NCBI GenBank assembly: GCA_900754285.1
Contig: CAAECB010000071.1
Coordinates: 1-10,250 of the forward strand
Direction of reading: 5' to 3'
From: Clostridia bacterium
Lineage (GTDB): Bacteria > Bacillota > Clostridia > TANB77 > CAG-508
DNA length: 10,250 bases
This document shows positions 9,401-10,250 of this stretch, piece after piece. The translations under genes and the position numbers were made by a program. A model generated the notes under the pieces. It made no database searches. It saw only the letters and a list, made by a program, of their open reading frames with translations, and had not been told where the DNA came from. How positions within the stretch are numbered: the first letter of the stretch is position 1; each line of letters starts with the position of its first letter.

Positions 9401-10250
9401 TAGTAAAGAACAAATCGAAGAATTTAAGTATAACTATGACCAATACGGACAAAAAATCATGCCACCATTAAATATGTATGTATCACAACCAGTAAAAGTA
9501 CAAACAATAGAAAATGCAGTAAAAGTACAATGTCTACAAACAGGAATAGTAGTATTAAAAACAGATGAAAGTGTAGTAAGAACAACAAAATATGCAATCC
9601 AAACAAATGCAGAAAAAACAATAATAGCAGATGGAGAAATGGTAGACATATCAGGAACAAACGAAAGTGTAGTATTACTAGATAAAAATGGAGAAAGCTA
9701 TACTTATGGAGACAACAGCAAAGGTCAAGCCGGAATAGGTGGAACAAGTGCAAATGTAACATTAAAGAAAGTACAAATGGTAGACGCAAAAACATATTTA
9801 ACAATAGGAGCAGGATACAAAAACAATTACATAATAGACACAGAAGGATTTGTATATGGAGCAGGGGCAAACGAATATGGACAATTAGGAAACAGCAGTT
9901 ATGACGACAGCTATAACTTCACATTAATAGGAGACAGAAAATTCGAAATTGTACCAGATGCAAGAATCATGAAACAACCAGAAGAAGAAACGGTAAAAAT
10001 AATATCAAACATATTCAATGTATTTAACCATAATGAAAGAAAACTAACAGACTATGATTGGAAATCAAGCAACACAGATGTAGTAACAGTAGATAATGGA
10101 ATATTAACATCACAAGATATGGGAACAGCAACAATAACAGCAACAGACAAAGTAACAGGAGCAACAGCAACAGCACTAAGAGTAGTACAACCATTAGATG
10201 AACAAAGAATAGAAAATATCACTGTCAATGACAAAGCAGCAAAAGTATCA
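3..10250 (+). CDS. Giant RCC1-propeller / Big2 Ig-like repeat protein (internal fragment, both ends missing)
   Basis: A single reading frame (codons starting at 3, 6, 9 and so on) is open across the whole window, giving 3,416 residues. I checked it line by line and found no stop or frameshift. The product is almost entirely RCC1-type blades of about 50 residues, with cores such as AL..DGTVWTWGYNGYGQLG. Single Ig-like domains of the Big2 type (pattern SSD..VA.VD..TG.VTA...G.A.ITV) divide them. Each complete propeller block has seven blades, followed by one Ig-like domain. The protein is rich in Thr, Asn, Gly and Lys and has only six Cys, as is common in exported proteins of Gram-positive bacteria. 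RCC1 propellers generally bind proteins or other ligands, and Big2 domains are common in bacterial surface proteins. A secreted or surface adhesin or scaffold role is therefore inferred, not shown. Start, signal peptide, anchor and regulation all lie outside the window. Synonymous choice is strongly A-ending (ACA, GTA, GCA, GGA, AGA). I recognise no named gene. Confidence 0.96.
492..755 (+). other. Big2-like Ig domain 1
   Basis: Residues 164-251, between propellers A and B. It opens with a strand VKLQATPS, then GFNLLYDTID, then KTLDSDVATVDEDGVVTATG followed by GTTYIRI and a final strand AVKVQVN. The section from SDVATVD to GTTYIRI is the standard Big2 signature. The GFNLLYD segment is a local variation found in the sister domains. 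This is the only Ig-like domain here with a pair of Cys (codons at 615 and 726), one in the strand before the SDVATVD core and one in the turn before the last strand. A third Cys lies just upstream at 480. A disulfide is possible but not shown. Confidence 0.82.
1017..1049 (+). repeat. Copy 1 of an exact 33-base direct repeat
   Basis: This segment encodes GYNGYGQLGTG in blade 2 of propeller B. It is base-for-base identical to 3660-3692 in blade 1 of propeller D, 2,643 bases downstream and in the same frame, so recombination between them would delete 881 codons without a frameshift. Flanking codons differ. Many shorter near-identical copies of the same motif occur elsewhere in the gene. Confidence 0.9.
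1629..1679 (+). other. Thr-rich insertion inside blade 6 of propeller B
   Basis: Seventeen residues at 543-559, of which nine are Thr (KPTTTTDTTGNQTTTAG), interrupt the blade between the strand VSV and the strand MYIAGYN. The codons are mostly ACA, so the DNA is nearly a short ACA-rich tract. The matching position in block A (about 219-245) has a charged insertion instead (QKDENGKAQG). This loop therefore tolerates different insertions in sister modules. It probably protrudes from the propeller surface. Confidence 0.8.
1932..2192 (+). other. Big2-like Ig domain 2
   Basis: Residues 644-730, between propellers B and C. The order is a first strand LKVNTRKIQLNL, then LGFNILFDQV, then ISYKTQDDNIATVNNTGLVT followed by GTTKIEV and the final strand VLVEVEVL. 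DDNIATVNNTGLVTG is the Big2 core. It is closest to domain 1 in layout, in particular GFN[LI]L[YF]D. That agrees with the flanking propellers A and B being sister modules. Confidence 0.82.
2193..3323 (+). repeat. Propeller block C, seven RCC1 blades
   Basis: Residues 731-1107. Blades start at about 2193, 2355, 2499, 2646, 2796, 2997 and 3165. The block is entered by RKDDITMPKTVSGQDFTVALK. A related entry motif (DDITFP) opens block D. Blade 1 is a textbook RCC1 repeat (SDGTVWTWGYNGYGQLG). Blades 2 to 4 are also near consensus, blade 5 has GYNGYGNLG, and blade 7 has VWTIGQNNYGQLG. Blade 6 is altered (WGINSYAQSSNGTT), with the QLG turn replaced. A Thr-rich linker sits between blades 5 and 6 (2946-2990). 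Confidence 0.9.
2946..2990 (+). other. Thr-rich linker between blades 5 and 6 of propeller C
   Basis: Fifteen residues at 982-996, beginning DTTTTDTGTTETPT, nine of them Thr. It joins the end of blade 5 (FEKVIEKI) to the first strand of blade 6 (GVKSVTAG). The normal RCC1 junction is only a few residues, so this is an added surface loop. It resembles the insertions at 1629-1679 and 5109-5174 in composition but sits at a different place in the propeller. Confidence 0.78.
3324..3575 (+). other. Big2-like Ig domain 3
   Basis: Residues 1108-1191, between propellers C and D. The recognisable parts are QGFNLLYNKVD, FTYEIKNTKVATVDKTTG, KITSVKKGKTSLTV and the last strand SADVYVLG. The core NTKVATVDKTTGKITSVKKG fits the Big2 pattern (VATVD, G.IT, KKGK). 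Its first strand, ETPIRIKGIG, is less typical. Confidence 0.8.
3576..4679 (+). repeat. Propeller block D, seven RCC1 blades
   Basis: Residues 1192-1559. Blades start at about 3576, 3735, 3906, 4056, 4206, 4362 and 4530. Entry is by ADDITFPQIL, like block C. Blades 1-4 are near consensus (GYNGYGQLG, GYNNYGQLG, GYNGYGNLG, GYNGYGNLG). Blades 3 and 4 both have Asn instead of Gln in the QLG turn. Blades 5 and 6 drift (GFGHNANNQLTN, AWGLDNYSQLAS), and blade 7 returns to GYNGYGELG. Of all the blocks, this one has the most uniform blade length, close to 50-55 residues each. Confidence 0.9.
3660..3692 (+). repeat. Copy 2 of an exact 33-base direct repeat
   Basis: Identical to 1017-1049. It encodes the turn GYNGYGQLGTG of blade 1 in propeller D. 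Synonymous sites also agree (TAT, AAT, TTA), whereas other blades use TAC, GGC or CTA at those sites. The match may reflect recent exchange, or chance given the narrow codon choice. Confidence 0.9.
4680..4940 (+). other. Big2-like Ig domain 4
   Basis: Residues 1560-1646, between propellers D and E. This is the most canonical Big2 domain in the window: KSSDETVAKVDETTGKVTAT followed by LGRAYITVTAKG and a last strand RVVINVIA. It also has the local variant segment VYGFNLLFDEIEN. Its first strand, VKLQEREATLKL, matches the VKLQ start of domain 1. Confidence 0.86.
4941..6044 (+). repeat. Propeller block E, seven RCC1 blades with blades 3-4 shortened
   Basis: Residues 1647-2014. Blades start at about 4941, 5187, 5337, 5454, 5550, 5745 and 5901. 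Blades 1, 2, 5, 6 and 7 are recognisable (WSWGNNTQGEMG, YSWGYNGYGQLG, WVWGYNGYGQLS, YVSGYNGNGQLG, YTTGYNAQGQLG). Blade 3 reaches YIWGYEYSKT but lacks the QLG turn. Blade 4 is about 32 residues, ending GSVWNISGNTPSRI without WG.N. The count stays at seven only if these two are included. Block F has a matching shortened pair. Long hydrophilic loops follow blade 1 (5109-5174) and blade 5 (about 5691-5744, with PKTDPDEETQ). Confidence 0.85.
5109..5174 (+). other. Thr/Gln-rich loop between blades 1 and 2 of propeller E
   Basis: About 22 residues (1703-1724), beginning YKETQTTQTPDGSTQTTTTE, extend the junction between blade 1 and blade 2. The block is rich in Thr, with four Gln and a central PDG turn. 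It is the longest of the three Thr-rich insertions and probably projects from one face of the propeller. No known motif is recognised in it. Confidence 0.78.
6045..6302 (+). other. Big2-like Ig domain 5
   Basis: Residues 2015-2100, between propellers E and F. Segments in order are VHLSENRISIEEGKDKQVTA, KFNLINDTVD, ISYETLNSEIATVNQDGTIHAK, GTVEIIV and a last strand ATIFVQVVP. The core NSEIATVNQDGTI fits Big2. The GFNLL motif of domains 1-4 has become KFNLI, and an EGKDKQVTA strand of more classical Big2 form appears, making this domain intermediate between the early and late ones. Confidence 0.8.
6303..7307 (+). repeat. Propeller block F, seven RCC1 blades with blades 3-4 shortened
   Basis: Residues 2101-2435. 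Blades start at about 6303, 6465, 6630, 6747, 6831, 6999 and 7146. Blades 1 and 2 are near consensus (WTWGNNSNGQLG, WTWGYNGYGQLG). Blade 3 ends WVWGYGYGSTATKL without QLG, and blade 4 is about 28 residues (VIDISPNYAV, GEVYKIDGQKLTI). This is the same shortening at the same two positions as in block E, with similar sequence (WGYEYSKTPEKL against WGYGYGSTATKL). Blade 5 (GTNNKGQLGDGTT) is clear. Blades 6 and 7 (WGSNENSKLG, WGLGKYGNLG) are weaker. This is the shortest complete block. Confidence 0.84.
7308..7550 (+). other. Big2-like Ig domain 6
   Basis: Residues 2436-2516, between propellers F and G. It has the strand DIILHPGETHQITVT, then TFNVLKEIQETG, INYNIGNSNIASISNTGLVT, then EGKTTAIVT and a last strand ANVTVLPAG. 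HPGETHQITVT is close to the usual Big2 opening (L..G....L.AT), and NIASISNTGLVTGAKEGKT is the core. FNV replaces the GFNLL of earlier domains. Confidence 0.82.
7551..8612 (+). repeat. Propeller block G, seven RCC1 blades
   Basis: Residues 2517-2870. Blades start at about 7551, 7719, 7854, 8004, 8151, 8298 and 8448. The cores change style here. GYNGYGQLG no longer appears, and the motifs are YGLNSSYELG, WGVNSNNSLG, WGLNSNGELG, SGLNSYGQTG, FGYNENGQLG, TGSNSNGQLG and a degenerate WGDYYHGTSS. First strands are strongly conserved (ISAGDNHSVLL, ISAGRNHTVVL). Blade 7 lacks QLG but keeps SSGNTYSVAIKYDGDVYGWG. A Cys codon lies at 7584 in blade 1 (LTCMSHTVVLK). Confidence 0.9.
8613..8852 (+). other. 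Big2-like Ig domain 7
   Basis: Residues 2871-2950, between propellers G and H. It reads PEITVNINGTKQIEITPKY, then SFNVFKEEDEEDSD (a run of acidic residues), FTFTSINEDIAKVNEKGLVT followed by KVGTTWVRVT and a last strand NIVIVRVIEG. The core NEDIAKVNEKGLVTGTKVGTT is clearly Big2. The acidic patch EEDEEDSD at about 8688-8711 is the most charged stretch among the Ig-like domains and could bind metal or simply be solvent-exposed. Neither is shown. Confidence 0.84.
8853..9935 (+). repeat. Propeller block H, seven RCC1 blades, blade 5 degenerate
   Basis: Residues 2951-3311. Blades start at about 8853, 9018, 9168, 9321, 9513, 9636 and 9792. Blades 1-3 are good (FGYNSDGQLG, WGDNTYGQLG, WGLNSKGQLG). 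Blade 4 keeps FGDNSKEQI and then runs into an insertion of about 30 residues rich in Tyr and Pro (about 9411-9482). Blade 5 (VQCLQTGIVVLKTDESVVRT) lacks any WG.N or QLG and is counted only by its position and its VVLKTDESV strand pair. Blade 6 has YGDNSKGQAG and blade 7 has GANEYGQLG. The motif GDNS or GLNS is typical of this block. Confidence 0.84.
9936..10193 (+). other. Big2-like Ig domain 8
   Basis: Residues 3312-3397, following propeller H. Visible parts are EEETVKIISNIFNVFNHNE, then DYDWKSSNTDVVTVDNGILTSQDMGTATITATDKVTG and a last strand ALRVVQPL. DWKSSNTDVVTVDNG is the classic Big2 W.SSD..V..V...G stretch, with the conserved Trp that the other seven domains replace with other residues (mostly Tyr or Phe). 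The sequence keeps the local FNVF variant. Confidence 0.85.
10194..10250 (+). repeat. Start of a ninth propeller (block I), cut by the window end
   Basis: Residues 3398-3416 after Ig-like domain 8 read LDEQRIENITVNDKAAKVS and run off the window. The final KAAKVS is where a first-blade strand of the VSAG type would begin, as in the earlier module junctions. This call rests on the regular alternation and a few residues, so it is a prediction. Confidence 0.5.

Noticed and set aside
3..10250. Other repeat-protein explanations (Kelch, YD/RHS, BNR or WD40 repeats)
   Set aside because: The order AG..H..AL..DG.VW.WG.N..GQLG over about 50 residues is specific to RCC1 repeats. Kelch (GG pairs), BNR (SxDxGxTW) and WD40 (GH...WD) signatures are absent, and there is no RHS core.
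3..10250. A eukaryotic RCC1 gene (Ran exchange factor) or an intron-containing gene
   Set aside because: The length, the Big2 domains, the absence of introns over more than 10 kb and the repeated propellers do not fit a eukaryotic RCC1, which is a single seven-bladed propeller of about 420 residues.

Overview
The whole 10,250-base window lies inside one very large protein-coding gene on the + strand. It is read from position 3 to 10250 with no in-frame stop, giving 3,416 codons, and both ends lie outside the window. I translated it from end to end and found no frameshift. No start codon region, ribosome binding site, promoter, terminator, RNA gene, CRISPR array or insertion sequence is visible, and no second gene is supported on either strand. 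The many open stretches in other frames, mostly on the minus strand, are by-products of extreme codon bias.

The protein is a modular string of RCC1-type beta-propeller blades (motif like AGxxHtxAL..DGtVWtWGyNgyGQLG) interrupted by single bacterial Ig-like (Big2-type) domains. The arrangement is strict. Each stretch between two Big2-like domains holds seven RCC1 blades, which is the number in one closed RCC1 propeller. I call the propeller blocks A to H: A (3-491, last three blades only), B (756-1931), C (2193-3323), D (3576-4679), E (4941-6044), F (6303-7307), G (7551-8612) and H (8853-9935). They are separated by Big2-like domains 1 to 8, at 492-755, 1932-2192, 3324-3575, 4680-4940, 6045-6302, 7308-7550, 8613-8852 and 9936-10193. 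A ninth propeller appears to begin at 10194. Start-to-start spacing of the Ig-like domains is 1263-1440 bases, so the repeating unit is about 420-480 residues, one propeller plus one Ig-like domain. The window holds 52 blades, 49 of them in seven complete sets, three of which are clearly degenerate.

Module-level homology suggests growth by duplication of whole propeller-Ig units. The last two blades of A and B share the same unusual sequence. E and F share the same pair of shortened blades at positions 3 and 4. C and D share the same entry motif. Both the blades and the Ig-like domains change character together along the protein, from GYNGYGQLG and GFNLL in the N-terminal part to GLNS/GDNS and FNV in the C-terminal part.

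Organism: low GC (about one third by spot counts of a few lines), AGA for Arg, ATA for Ile, and Trp always TGG (standard or bacterial code 11). RCC1 plus Big2 domains point to a low-GC bacterium, most likely a Bacillota (clostridial or related, possibly uncultured and gut-associated). The taxonomic call is inference. The likely role is a giant secreted or cell-surface protein with an adhesive, scaffold or binding function. Neither a signal peptide nor a cell-wall anchor falls in the window, so location and function are not shown directly.
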